64,000 bases of DNA from Isoptericola chiayiensis (GTDB lineage: Bacteria > Actinomycetota > Actinomycetes > Actinomycetales > Cellulomonadaceae), in the NCBI RefSeq assembly GCF_013149805.1, contig NZ_JABEZT010000002.1:372001-436000 (forward strand), written 5' to 3'. The position numbers and the translations under genes were made by a program. Every line of letters starts with the position of its first letter. Position 1 is the stretch's first letter. Under the pieces are notes generated by a model. The model made no database searches, was not told the origin of the DNA, and saw only the letters and a program-made list of their open reading frames with translations. Positions 42,381 to 51,279 of this stretch are shown here, in pieces.

Positions 42381-43228
42381 CCGCACCCCGCTGGACCGCC
42401 GACCCCGCCGAGGCGCTGCGCTGGACGCCGGTGACCCGGCTCGACGCCGTCGACCCGCGCTCCACCCCCGGGTTCGACGGCGGCAAGGGGGACGGCCGCG
42501 AGCTGCTCGGCGACCACCGCGACGAGCTCTCCGACCTGCAGGAACGGCTGTTCGCGCACGGCCGCACCGGCGGGGACCGCACCGTGCTGCTCGTGCTGCA
42601 GGGCATGGACACGGCCGGTAAGGGCGGCGTCGTGCGCCACGTCGTCGGCATGGTCGACCCGCAGGGCGTGCGCTGCCGAGGGTTCGGGCGGCCCACCGCC
42701 GAGGAACGGGCCCGCGGCTACCTGTGGCGCATCCGGCGCGCCCTGCCCGAACCGGGCCTGATCGGCGTGTTCGACCGCTCCCACTACGAGCAGGTCCTCG
42801 TGGTCCGCGTCGACGACCTGGAGCCGGAGGCCACCTGGCGGGCCCACTACGACGAGATCAACGAGTTCGAGGCCGGGCTCGCCGCCGGCGGCACCGCGAT
42901 CGTCAAGGTGATGCTGACCATCTCCCCCGACGAACAGCTCGAGCGCCTCACCTCACGGCTCGACCGGCCGGACAAGCACTGGAAGTTCGACCCCGCCGAC
43001 CTGCGCGCCCGCGCGCAGTGGGCGCAGTACGAGGCCGCGTACACCGAGATGCTGGACCGCACGAGCACGACGGCCGCGCCCTGGTACGTGGTCCCCGCCG
43101 ACCGCAAGTGGTACGCACGCCTCGCCGTCGGCCAGCTCCTGCTGCAGACGCTGCGCGGGATGGACCTGACGTGGCCGCCCGCCGACTTCGACGTGGCCGA
43201 GCAGCGCCGCCTGCTGACGGGCGGCTGA
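42377..43228 (+). CDS. ppk2: Polyphosphate kinase 2 family protein
   Basis: 283 residues. Walker A LQGMDTAGKGGVVRHV (about residues 72-87), Walker B/lid region GVFDRSHYEQVLVVRV and lid EERARGYLWRIRRALP are those of PPK2 enzymes, which use polyphosphate to phosphorylate nucleoside mono- or diphosphates. The single domain and the Asp of GMDTAGKGG suggest class I or III. GTG start overlaps the stop of the TreZ-like gene (GTGA), implying a shared role in energy/storage metabolism. Confidence 0.94.
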   Translation: MTAPRWTADPAEALRWTPVTRLDAVDPRSTPGFDGGKGDGRELLGDHRDELSDLQERLFAHGRTGGDRTVLLVLQGMDTAGKGGVVRHVVGMVDPQGVRCRGFGRPTAEERARGYLWRIRRALPEPGLIGVFDRSHYEQVLVVRVDDLEPEATWRAHYDEINEFEAGLAAGGTAIVKVMLTISPDEQLERLTSRLDRPDKHWKFDPADLRARAQWAQYEAAYTEMLDRTSTTAAPWYVVPADRKWYARLAVGQLLLQTLRGMDLTWPPADFDVAEQRRLLTGG

Positions 43229-43232
43229 GCGC

Positions 43233-44312
43233 TCAGGCGGGGTCCGCCAGGCGGCGACCCTCCTCGGCCAGCGCGCCCAGGCGCGACAGGGCCCGGTAGT
43301 ACTTCTTGCGGTACCCGCCGCGCAGCATCTCGTCGGAGAAGAGCTGCCGGTGCGTGGTGCCGTCGACGCCGGAGAGGAGCACCGGCACGTCCCGGTCGTA
43401 CAGGCGGTCGACCAGGACGACCACCCGCAGGGCCACCTCCTGGCGCGTCACCGGACGCACGCCCGTCAGTCCGACCAGCTCGACGCCGTCCAGCAGCGCG
43501 CCGTAGCGCGACGGGTGCACGGTGGCCAGGTGGGCCAGCAGGTCGGCGAAGTCGTCCAGGACGGCGCCCGGCCGGTCCGCCACGGCCGCTCGGACCGCGT
43601 CCGCGGCCAGCGGCGCCGCGTCGGTCACGACCGCGCGATGCCGGTAGTCCTCGCCGTCGACGCGCAGCACCTCGAACCGGTCGGCCAGCGCCTGGATCTC
43701 GCGCAGGAAGTCCTCGGCGGCGAAGCGGCCCTCGCCCAGGGCGTCCGGCAGCGTGTTGGACGTCGCGGCCAGGGCCACCCCGCGGTCGGCGAGCTCGCGC
43801 AGCAGACGCGACATCAGCACGGTGTCGCCCGGGTCGTCGAGCTCGAACTCGTCGATGCACACCAGACTCTTGGCCGACAGCGCCTCGACGGTAGGCAGGA
43901 ATCCCAGGGCGCCCACCAGGTTCGTGTACTCCACGAACGTGCCGTAGGCGGCGGTGCCCGGCCCGCACGCCTCGGTCACGGCGTGCGCCAGCGACGTCAG
44001 CAGGTGCGTCTTGCCCACGCCGAACCCGCCGTCCATGTACACGGCCGGCGGCGTGCGCCGTCGACCGAGCAGCGCCCGCAGGCCGGACGGCGCGGGGGCG
44101 GCGATCTCGGCGGCCACCTCCTGCAGCCGGTCCAGCGTGGCGGCCTGGCTCGGGTGCTCCGGGTTCGCCCGGTAAGACGCGAACCGCGCCTCGGCGAAGT
44201 GCCGCGGCGGGACCAGGTCCGCCAGCAGGCGCTCGGGGGTGACGGCGGGGCGCACCGCGGCCAGGGAGGTCGTCGCGGTCGGGTCCTGGGACTGCACGGC
44301 TGTCACGGGCAT
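43233..44312 (-). CDS. zapE: AFG1/ZapE-type ATPase
   Basis: 359 residues. Walker A GGFGVGKTHLLTSLAHA (about residues 95-110), Walker B SLVCIDEFELDD (about 148) and sensor region LAATSNTLPDALGEGRFAAE match the AFG1/ZapE family, AAA+ proteins tied to cell division in proteobacteria and membrane-protein turnover in mitochondria. Begins MPVTAVQSQDP. It is divergent from the RibD-like gene, the same pairing as Rv2670c-Rv2671 in Mycobacterium tuberculosis (recalled, not searched). Confidence 0.92.
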   Translation of the reverse strand: MPVTAVQSQDPTATTSLAAVRPAVTPERLLADLVPPRHFAEARFASYRANPEHPSQAATLDRLQEVAAEIAAPAPSGLRALLGRRRTPPAVYMDGGFGVGKTHLLTSLAHAVTEACGPGTAAYGTFVEYTNLVGALGFLPTVEALSAKSLVCIDEFELDDPGDTVLMSRLLRELADRGVALAATSNTLPDALGEGRFAAEDFLREIQALADRFEVLRVDGEDYRHRAVVTDAAPLAADAVRAAVADRPGAVLDDFADLLAHLATVHPSRYGALLDGVELVGLTGVRPVTRQEVALRVVVLVDRLYDRDVPVLLSGVDGTTHRQLFSDEMLRGGYRKKYYRALSRLGALAEEGRRLADPA

Positions 44313-44344
44313 CCAGCCTACGTGCGCGACCTACACTGCCCGCT

Positions 44345-45139
44345 GTGAGTTCCGACACGCCGGCCCTGCGCCTGCTCGCCCCCACGACCGCCGACCTGCC
44401 GCCCGACCCGGCCGAGGAGACATTGGCCGAGCTCTACCGCCCCGCCGCGGCGCGCCACCTGCGCGTGAACATGGTCGCCACCGCCGACGGTGGCGCCTGG
44501 GGCGCGGACGGACGGTCCGGGACCATCAACGACGCCACCGACGCCCGGGTGTTCCGCGTGCTGCGCGCCCTGGCCGACGTCGTGCTGGTCGGGGCGGGCA
44601 CGGCACGCGACGAGGGCTACACGGCGCTGGAGAGGCCGGCCGGACTCGAGCACCTCGCGGCCTCGCCGCTCGAGCTGGCCCTGGTGACCCGCTCCGGTGA
44701 GGTGCCCGACCGGGTGCGCCACGGCGCACGGGCCCCGTGGGTCGTGACCGGACAGGCCGGCGGCGACCGGGCACGCTCCGGCGTCGGCGACGACCGCGTC
44801 CTGGTCTGCCCGGCGGGAGCCGACGGCGTGGACCTGCGCACCGCCGTCGACCGGCTGGCAGAGCTCGGCATGCGGCACGTCCTGAGCGAGGGCGGGCCGC
44901 ACCTGCTCGGGGCGCTGCTGGCGGCCGGCGCCGTCGACGAGCTCTGCGTCACCACCACACCGGTCGTGGTCGGTCCCGGACCCGGCAGGATCGTGGCCGG
45001 TGACGCGGGACCGGGAACGCCCGACGCCCGGTCCGACGCCCGCCTGGGGCACCTCCTGCTCGGCCCCGCCGGCACCCTGGTGGCCCGGTGGGAGCTGCGC
45101 GGCGGGCCCGGCTCGCAGCACGACGCGCCCGTGCCGTAG
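44345..45139 (+). CDS. RibD-like pyrimidine/dihydrofolate reductase family protein
   Basis: 264 residues, GTG start. RibD C-terminal reductase fold: HLRVNMVATADGGAWGADGR near the N-terminus, VVLVGAGTARDEGY (NADPH site), RHVLSEGGPHLLGALLAAGA and VGPGPGRIVAGDAG. Mycobacterial Rv2671, in the same context, substitutes for dihydrofolate reductase. Whether this one serves riboflavin or folate synthesis is open; no riboflavin genes are near. Followed after 9 bp by a UspA-like gene. Confidence 0.88.
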   Translation: MSSDTPALRLLAPTTADLPPDPAEETLAELYRPAAARHLRVNMVATADGGAWGADGRSGTINDATDARVFRVLRALADVVLVGAGTARDEGYTALERPAGLEHLAASPLELALVTRSGEVPDRVRHGARAPWVVTGQAGGDRARSGVGDDRVLVCPAGADGVDLRTAVDRLAELGMRHVLSEGGPHLLGALLAAGAVDELCVTTTPVVVGPGPGRIVAGDAGPGTPDARSDARLGHLLLGPAGTLVARWELRGGPGSQHDAPVP

Positions 45140-45148
45140 GTTTCCCTC

Positions 45149-45643
45149 ATGGCTGCAGACTCCTGGACCGTCGTCGTCCTGACCGAGGACGCCCTGACGT
45201 CCGCCGACGTCGACCACATCACCTCACTGCACCCGGACGAGGAGATCGTCTATCGCGTCCTGGTCCCGGCGGACACCGAGCACAACGTGGTCGCCTCCGT
45301 GCTCGACCACCTCGGGATGCTCCAGCTCCGCGAGGCGTGGGACGACCTCGTCGGCAAGGAGCCGACCCCCGAGCAGGCCTCGCAGACCGCCTCCGAGCAG
45401 GTCGTGACCTCGGTCGAGCTGCTGCGCGCCACCGGGGCCGCCGCGAGCGGCGAGGTGACGCAGGACGACCCGCTGCCGGCGCTGCAGGCCGCCGTGGCCG
45501 CCGGCGGCGACGAGATCGTCGTCGTCACCTACCCGCACGCGGTCGAGGACACTTTCCACACCGACTGGGCCTCGCGCGCCCGCGAGGAGCTCCAGGTCCC
45601 GGTGCTGCACCTGTACGCGGGCACCAGCGCTCTCGGCGACTGA
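45149..45643 (+). CDS. UspA-like hypothetical protein
   Basis: 164 residues. Secondary structure looks alpha/beta with the last strands VAAGGDEIVVVTYPHAVEDT and VPVLHLYAGTSALGD, as in universal-stress-like Rossmann proteins; no ATP-binding G-x2-G-x9-GS motif is found. Probably not an enzyme. Separated from the reductase gene by 9 bp, so co-transcribed. Relatives are sometimes mislabelled indole-3-glycerol phosphate synthase; no such motif is present. Confidence 0.75.
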   Translation: MAADSWTVVVLTEDALTSADVDHITSLHPDEEIVYRVLVPADTEHNVVASVLDHLGMLQLREAWDDLVGKEPTPEQASQTASEQVVTSVELLRATGAAASGEVTQDDPLPALQAAVAAGGDEIVVVTYPHAVEDTFHTDWASRAREELQVPVLHLYAGTSALGD

Positions 45644-45645
45644 GC

Positions 45646-45677
45646 ACGCGCGGCACCGGGCCCGCGGGGCCGCGCGT
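45646..45677. terminator. Hairpin between convergent genes
   Basis: ACGCGCGGC (45646-45654) pairs with GCCGCGCGT (45669-45677), with a G/C-rich interior. It lies between the UspA-like gene and the racemase gene, which converge, so it may serve both. Confidence 0.55.
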
Positions 45678-45710
45678 CGCGACGAGCGCTGCTGCCGGCG
45701 GCGCCCGGCC

Positions 45711-46457
45711 TCAGCGCACCCGGTGCCCGGCGCGCACGATCGTGGCGCGCACCAGCTCGTCCATCGAGTCGCAGAACGGCGGCTCGTCCAGCAGGTCGTG
45801 GTCGACGGCCGCGACGGACAGCTCCGTGCACCCCAGCACGACGACGCCGGCACCCCGCTCCGCGAGCCGGCCCGCCACCGCCCGCAACGTGTCCGGGTCC
45901 GAGGGCCGGCCGGCCTTGACCTGGTCGTAGATGACCTCGTTGACCAGGCGCTGGTCGTCCGCGTCGGGGGTGACGACGTCGAGCCCCTGCCGGGCGAACG
46001 CCTCGTGGTAGACCCGCGAGGCCACCGTGCCAGCGGTGGCGAGCAGGCCCACGGCCCGCGCGTCGGGCGCCCGGCGGCGTGCCGCCGAGACGGTCACGTC
46101 GACGATCGACAGGAACGGCACGGTGATCGCGTCGAGCACCTGCTGGGTGAAGTAGTGCGCCGTGTTGCACGGCATCACCAGGAACCGCACCCCGAACGCC
46201 TCGAGCCGGCGGGCGTCCCGGGCGAGCACCGGGCCGGGGTCGTCGGTGGACCGGCCCAGCACGAACTCGGTCCGGTCGGGGATCGTCGCGTGGTTCAGCA
46301 CGATCAGGTCCACGTGCTCCTGGTCGCGCTCGGCGTCGGTGAGCTGGACGACCCGCTGCAGGAAGTACGCCGTCGCCAGGGGGCCGACGCCGCCGATCAC
46401 CCCGACCGGCGGCGTCGGGCCCTCGCTCCGGCCCGCCGGCGCGACCGGGTCGCTCAC
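45711..46457 (-). CDS. Aspartate/glutamate racemase
   Basis: 248 residues of the PLP-independent Asp/Glu racemase family. The two catalytic cysteines sit in LVMPCNTAHYF (about residue 99) and VVVLGCTELSVA (about 211). The N-terminal motif is VGVIGGVGPLATAYFLQRVV. GTG start (complement 46455-46457) overlaps the stop of an ATP-grasp gene (GTGA), so it is the third gene of the ligase-ligase-racemase operon. Predicted to supply D-aspartate (or D-glutamate) to those ligases; MurI-type glutamate racemase is less likely by the motif form. Confidence 0.9.
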   Translation of the reverse strand: MSDPVAPAGRSEGPTPPVGVIGGVGPLATAYFLQRVVQLTDAERDQEHVDLIVLNHATIPDRTEFVLGRSTDDPGPVLARDARRLEAFGVRFLVMPCNTAHYFTQQVLDAITVPFLSIVDVTVSAARRRAPDARAVGLLATAGTVASRVYHEAFARQGLDVVTPDADDQRLVNEVIYDQVKAGRPSDPDTLRAVAGRLAERGAGVVVLGCTELSVAAVDHDLLDEPPFCDSMDELVRATIVRAGHRVR

Positions 46458-47734
46458 CGCGCGCCCTGCCAGGCGAGGCGCCGCGCCTCGGCCACCGGGT
46501 AGTGCCGCGCGTACTTGCGCCACTGGTTGAGCTGGGCCACGCACAGGTAGGCGATCCGACGCGGGTCCGTCTCGGCGCGGTACCACAGCGGGTTGGTGGA
46601 CCGGCCGCGGCGGGCGAGCCGGCGTGCCTCGGCACGCACGGCGTCGTCGAGCACGTAGCGCCGCAGCAGCGCACCGGGCAGCACCGTGTACAGGTGCCTC
46701 GTGTCCAGCTCACCGGTGGGGGTGAGCGGGACGTCGGGCCCGAGCACCGACCGCGCGTCGGGGTCGAGCCCGCGCAGGTGCTCGTGGACGTAGAACCGCA
46801 CCGGGTTGGCGCCGGCCGCCGCGATGTAGAAGTTGGACCGTCCCAGACGCGGGTTCAGCTCGAAGAACACGTACCGGCCGTCGCGCGGGTCGTACTTGAG
46901 GTCGAAGTTCGCGAACCCCGTCCACCCGACGTGCTCCAGCAGGCGGGTCGCCTGCTCGACGACGTCGTGCTCGAGCTGGGTGATGATGCCGGCCGGGTTC
47001 CCGAGCGCGCCGGGCGTGTGCTCCTCGAGCAGCACGTGCCCGAACGCGGAGAACCGCACCTTGCCGTCGGCGTCCGAGTAGCAGGTCAGGATCCGCATCC
47101 CGGAGTCGTCGCCAGGGATGTAGTCCTGGATCACGAACGACCCGGTGTAGCCCGCGGCGTGCACGCGCCCCATCAGGTCCACCAGCTCGTCGCGCGTGTC
47201 GACCAGGAAGACCTTCTTCTTCCCGGCGAACTCGACGTCGTGGTAGGCCGCGGTGCTCGCCGCCTTGGCGATGACGGGGAACGTCAGGCCGGACGTGTCG
47301 GGCTCGCCGCCGGCCGCCACGTCGTGCACCACCGTGGTGGGGTGGGCGATGCCGAGCTCGGCGCACAGGTCGCCGAAGCCCTCCTTGTCCGTGAGCCGCA
47401 GCAGCAGCTCCTCGCCGACGTACGGGACCGTGTAGAGGTCCTCGATCCGGTCGCGCTGCTCCACCAGCGTGCGCACCAGCCAGTCGGCGGACCCGACGAC
47501 GACGAGGTCGGCGTCGGTGTGCTCGGCGGCGACGGCACGCAGGCGCGCCACGATCGCGTCGGGGTCGTCGATGCGCGGCTCGACGACGTGGGTGAGGATG
47601 CGCGAGTGCCGCACCAGCCCCGTGGACATTCCGGACACGACCACGGGCCGCACGCCGTACGCCTCGTGGAAGGACCGCGCCAGGGAGTAGGCCCCGATGT
47701 CGCCGCCCAGGACGACGGGTTGCAGACGCCTCAT
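46454..47734 (-). CDS. ATP-grasp ligase 1 (D-amino acid ligase-like)
   Basis: 426 residues. The N-terminal Rossmann-like part is MRRLQPVVLGGDIGAYSLAR. The ATP-grasp domain includes AYHDVEFAGKKKVFLV, QDYIPGDDSGMRIL and the metal site FDLKYDPRDG with FFELNPRLGRSNFY. This is the COG3919-like family of D-aspartate ligases (Aslfm of Enterococcus faecium) that add a D-amino acid to the peptidoglycan stem. Paralogue of the next gene, with which it overlaps by four bases (ATGA); the racemase overlaps its end. Substrate is inferred from context. Confidence 0.82.
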   Translation of the reverse strand: MRRLQPVVLGGDIGAYSLARSFHEAYGVRPVVVSGMSTGLVRHSRILTHVVEPRIDDPDAIVARLRAVAAEHTDADLVVVGSADWLVRTLVEQRDRIEDLYTVPYVGEELLLRLTDKEGFGDLCAELGIAHPTTVVHDVAAGGEPDTSGLTFPVIAKAASTAAYHDVEFAGKKKVFLVDTRDELVDLMGRVHAAGYTGSFVIQDYIPGDDSGMRILTCYSDADGKVRFSAFGHVLLEEHTPGALGNPAGIITQLEHDVVEQATRLLEHVGWTGFANFDLKYDPRDGRYVFFELNPRLGRSNFYIAAAGANPVRFYVHEHLRGLDPDARSVLGPDVPLTPTGELDTRHLYTVLPGALLRRYVLDDAVRAEARRLARRGRSTNPLWYRAETDPRRIAYLCVAQLNQWRKYARHYPVAEARRLAWQGAR

Positions 47735-49062
47735 CGTTCCCCCTTCCCCGCGGTCGAGCGGGTCGCGGCGGCGCGGGCGGCCTCGAAGTTGGCCCGCAGC
47801 GCCGCCGTCGGGTAGTAGCGCCGGTACTTGCGCACGTGGTTGACCAGCGCCGTCAGGACGTACAGACGACGGCGGGGCGAGGCGTCGGCCGCGTACCGCA
47901 GCGGGTGCACCGTGCGGCCGGTGCGCATCAGGCCCACGACCCGGGCCCGCAGGCCGTCGTCGAGGACGTAGTGGCGCAGGAGCCGGTGCGGGACGACGCA
48001 GTACAGCACCTCGCGGCGCGCGGTGACGAGGTCCCGCCGCTTGCCGTGGATCACGTCGTCGACGAGCACCTCCGTCGGGTTCTGCCCGCCCGCGGTCAGG
48101 TAGTAGTTGTTGCGCCCGATGCGGGGGTTCTGCTCGAAGAACTTGAACACGCCGTCGCGCGGGTCGAGCTTGACGTCGAAGTTCGCGAACCCGTGCCAGC
48201 CGACGTGCTCGCACAGCCGCTGCGCGGCGTCGAGGATCTCCTCGACCGGCTCGACGATCATCGCCGACGGGTTGCCGCGGGCCGCCGGCGTGCGCTCCTC
48301 GAGCAGCACGTGGGCCGAGCAGCGCAGCGTGACCCGGCCGGAGGTGTCCGAGTAGGTGGTCACCGACCGCATCTGCGTGTCGTCGCCGGGGATCATGTCC
48401 TGGACCAGGAACCGGCCGCGGAACCCGGCGCCGCGCAGGGAGTCCCAGAGGCGCGCGAGCTCCTCGGGCGAGGCGATCTCGTAGATCTTCTTCTTCCCGG
48501 CGAACGTCACGTCGTGGTAGTCCGCGCTGGAGGCCGGCTTGGCGATGACCGGGTAGTCGAAGTCGACCGGCGCGGGCGTCCAGTCGCCGTCCGCCGCGTC
48601 CGCGAAGTCCTGGATCACGGTCGCGGGCGTCGGGATGCCCAGCTCGGCGCACACGGCGGAGAACTCCGCCTTGTCGCAGATCCGGTCGATGAGCTCGGTG
48701 CCGGCGTAGGGCAGCACGTACCCGGCGGCCTCCAGCTCGCCGCGGTGGTGCACCAGCACCCGGACCACCCAGTCCATGTTGGACTGCAGCAGCAGCGGCT
48801 CGCCGTGCCCGGCCGCCCGACGCCCGGCGGCGACCCGCTGCAGCGTCGCGACGATCTGGTCCGGTGCGGTGCCCGAGAGCACCGCGTCGATGAGCTGCGA
48901 GTGCGCGATCGGACCGGGCTCGGCGAACGCCACGATCGTGGTGCGCAGCCCGTAGGCCTCGTGGAAGGACCGGGTTAGCGCGTACACGCCGATGTCCGAC
49001 CCGACGATCACGGGGTGGAACCCGGGGCCCTCGGCCCCGGGTCCCGTGTGGGGCGTGGTCAC
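47731..49062 (-). CDS. ATP-grasp ligase 2 (D-amino acid ligase-like)
   Basis: 443 residues. It shares the layout of ligase 1: VIVGSDIGVYALTRSFHEAY at the start, DYHDVTFAGKKKIYEI, QDMIPGDDTQMRSV, and FFEQNPRIGRNNYYL with its E-x-N metal ligands. GTG start (complement 49060-49062) lies 8 bp after the gnd stop; the longer frame begins with low-complexity sequence and overlaps gnd. Two diverged copies suggest two successive additions, e.g. to Lys/Orn and then to the first D-residue, in the interpeptide bridge. Not proven. Confidence 0.82.
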   Translation of the reverse strand: MTTPHTGPGAEGPGFHPVIVGSDIGVYALTRSFHEAYGLRTTIVAFAEPGPIAHSQLIDAVLSGTAPDQIVATLQRVAAGRRAAGHGEPLLLQSNMDWVVRVLVHHRGELEAAGYVLPYAGTELIDRICDKAEFSAVCAELGIPTPATVIQDFADAADGDWTPAPVDFDYPVIAKPASSADYHDVTFAGKKKIYEIASPEELARLWDSLRGAGFRGRFLVQDMIPGDDTQMRSVTTYSDTSGRVTLRCSAHVLLEERTPAARGNPSAMIVEPVEEILDAAQRLCEHVGWHGFANFDVKLDPRDGVFKFFEQNPRIGRNNYYLTAGGQNPTEVLVDDVIHGKRRDLVTARREVLYCVVPHRLLRHYVLDDGLRARVVGLMRTGRTVHPLRYAADASPRRRLYVLTALVNHVRKYRRYYPTAALRANFEAARAAATRSTAGKGER

Positions 49063-49069
49063 GGGTGCG

Positions 49070-50506
49070 TCAGGCCTCCTGCTCGGTGCGGTCGCCGGAC
49101 CACAGGGTGTGGAAGGTGCCCTCGCGGTCGGTGCGCCGGTAGGTGTGCGCACCGAAGAAGTCGCGCTGCGCCTGGATCAGCGCGGCGGGCAGGCGGTCGG
49201 CCCGCACGCCGTCGTAGTAGGCCAGCGACGAGGAGAACGCCGGGGCCGGGATGCCGGCGGCGGCCGCCTGCGCGACGACGCGGCGCCAGGCCGGCAGGCC
49301 GTTCCCGACGGCGTCGGTGAAGTACTCGTCGGCCAGCAGCAGCGGCAGCTGCTGGTCGCGCTCGTAGGCCTCGGTGATGCGGTTGAGGAACCGCGCGCGG
49401 ATGATGCAGCCGCCGCGCCAGATGCGGGCCATCGCGCCCCGGTCCACGTCCCAGCCGTGCTCGGCCGACGCCGCTGCGATCTGGTCGAAGCCCTGGGAGT
49501 AGGCGACCACCTTGGAGGCGTACAGGGCCTGGCGCACGTCCTCGATGAACGCGGCCCGGTCGGTGACCTGCAGGTCGGTGGCGTGCGCGGGCAGCGTGCC
49601 GCGGGCGGCCTCGCGCTGGGGCACGCCGCCGGAGAGCGCCCGGGCGAAGGTGGCCTCGGCGATGCCGGTGATCGGCACACCCAGGTCCAGGCCGTTCTGC
49701 ACGGTCCAGCGGCCGGTGCCCTTCTGCTCGGCCTGGTCCAGGACGATGTCGACGAACGCCGACCCGGTCTCGGCGTCGACGTGCTGGAGCACGTCCGCGG
49801 TGATCTCGATGAGGAACGACTCGAGGTCGCCGGTGTTCCACTCGGCGAAGATCTGCCCGATCTCCGCCGCCGTGGCACCCAGACCGCGCTTGAGCAGGTC
49901 GTAGGCCTCGGCGATGAGCTGCATGTCGGCGTACTCGATGCCGTTGTGCACCATCTTGACGAAGTGGCCGGCGCCGCCGGGGCCCACGTAGGTGCAGCAG
50001 GGCGTGCCGTCGACCTTGGCGGAGATCGCCTCGAGGATCGGGCCCAGCGACTCGTAGGACTCGCGGGTGCCGCCGGGCATGATCGACGGACCGAGCAGCG
50101 CGCCCTCCTCGCCGCCGGAGACGCCGGTGCCGACGAAGTGCAGGCCGCGCTCGCGCAGGGCCTCCTCGCGCCGGATCGTGTCGGGGAAGTGCGCGTTGCC
50201 CGCGTCGACGACGATGTCGCCGTCCTCGAGCAGCGGCAGCAGCTCGTCGATGACCGCGTCGGTCGCGGCGCCCGCCTTCACCATGATGACGACCTTGCGG
50301 GGCCGCTCCAGCGAGGCCACGAAGTCCGCCATCGACTCCGACGGCACGAAGTCGCCCTCGTCGCCCGCCTCCTCGATCAGGGACTGCGTCTTGCCGTAGC
50401 TGCGGTTGTGGACCGCCACGGTGTAGCCGTGGCGCGCGAAGTTGCGCGCGAGGTTGCGGCCCATCACCGCAAGGCCGGTGACGCCGATCTGGGCACGTGC
50501 TGTCAT
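49070..50506 (-). CDS. gnd: 6-phosphogluconate dehydrogenase, decarboxylating
   Basis: 478 residues, the length of long NADP-type Gnd. N-terminal NADP-binding GVTGLAVMGRNLARN, substrate and lysine motif GPGGAGHFVKMVHNGIEY, and C-terminal helical signature IWRGGCIIRARFLNRITEAY. Third enzyme of the oxidative pentose-phosphate pathway: 6-phosphogluconate to ribulose 5-phosphate, CO2 and NADPH. ATG (complement 50504-50506) preceded by GAAGCAG. The ligase genes follow 7 bp after its stop, so they are probably co-transcribed. Confidence 0.96.
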   Translation of the reverse strand: MTARAQIGVTGLAVMGRNLARNFARHGYTVAVHNRSYGKTQSLIEEAGDEGDFVPSESMADFVASLERPRKVVIMVKAGAATDAVIDELLPLLEDGDIVVDAGNAHFPDTIRREEALRERGLHFVGTGVSGGEEGALLGPSIMPGGTRESYESLGPILEAISAKVDGTPCCTYVGPGGAGHFVKMVHNGIEYADMQLIAEAYDLLKRGLGATAAEIGQIFAEWNTGDLESFLIEITADVLQHVDAETGSAFVDIVLDQAEQKGTGRWTVQNGLDLGVPITGIAEATFARALSGGVPQREAARGTLPAHATDLQVTDRAAFIEDVRQALYASKVVAYSQGFDQIAAASAEHGWDVDRGAMARIWRGGCIIRARFLNRITEAYERDQQLPLLLADEYFTDAVGNGLPAWRRVVAQAAAAGIPAPAFSSSLAYYDGVRADRLPAALIQAQRDFFGAHTYRRTDREGTFHTLWSGDRTEQEA

Positions 50507-50697
50507 CGCTTCTGCTTCCTTCGTCAAAGTCGTCGCCCGGCTGCTCGCTCCGAGTGCTGGACCCGAGCGCCGGCAGGCCGCGACCAGCCTAGTCGCCCTG
50601 GCGTGCGCCCGGGCGCACCGTGCCGGGATGCGGACTGCACGCCCCCGCTGCGGCACGTCGCCGCCGGTCCGGGGCGCCGTCGTCGTACCGTGAAGCC

Positions 50698-51279
50698 GTG
50701 ACGGGCGAGGAGACCGAGGTACCGCAGCGGTTCGCGGCCGCGCTGAGGTCGCTGCGCGGGCGCCGGACCCGACCGGAGGTGCGGCTCGTCGAGATCCCGG
50801 GCCCGCGGCGCGTGGCGCCGTTCTCGCTCGCCGTGGAGGGCGAGGTGGTCGCGGACGCCGAGGAGATCGCCACCGGCCGGTTCGTGGTGCTGCACGACCC
50901 GGCGGGCCAGGACACCTGGCGCGGGGACTTCCGGGTGGTGACGCTGGTGCGCGCCCAGCTCGAGGCCGAGCTCGCGGCCGACGAGATGCTCGGGGACGTC
51001 GCCTGGACCTGGGTGACGGAGAACCTGGAGCGCTCGGGGGTCGGCGCGGTGGCGGCGGGCGGCACGGTCACGCGCGTGCTGTCGTCGAGCTACGGCGCCC
51101 TGGCGGGCACGCCGGACGCGGTGGACCTGGAGATCCGGGCCTCGTGGACGCCGACGAGCACGGACCTGGGTGCGCACCTGGAGGTGTGGGCGGACCTGAT
51201 GTCGACGGTGGGCGGCCTGCCGCCGCTGCCCGACGGCGTCACGGCGCTGGACGTACGACGCCGTACGGTGGGCCCATGA
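50698..51279 (+). CDS. DUF3000 family protein
   Basis: 193 residues, GTG start: VTGEETEVPQRFAAALRSLR then RPEVRLVEIPGPRRVAPFS. The middle TWVTENLERSGVGAVAAGGT and TVTRVLSSSYG match the DUF3000 actinobacterial family, small soluble proteins of unknown role, usually coded next to RNase D as here. Its stop overlaps the RNase D start (ATGA). Function unknown. Confidence 0.9.
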   Translation: MTGEETEVPQRFAAALRSLRGRRTRPEVRLVEIPGPRRVAPFSLAVEGEVVADAEEIATGRFVVLHDPAGQDTWRGDFRVVTLVRAQLEAELAADEMLGDVAWTWVTENLERSGVGAVAAGGTVTRVLSSSYGALAGTPDAVDLEIRASWTPTSTDLGAHLEVWADLMSTVGGLPPLPDGVTALDVRRRTVGP

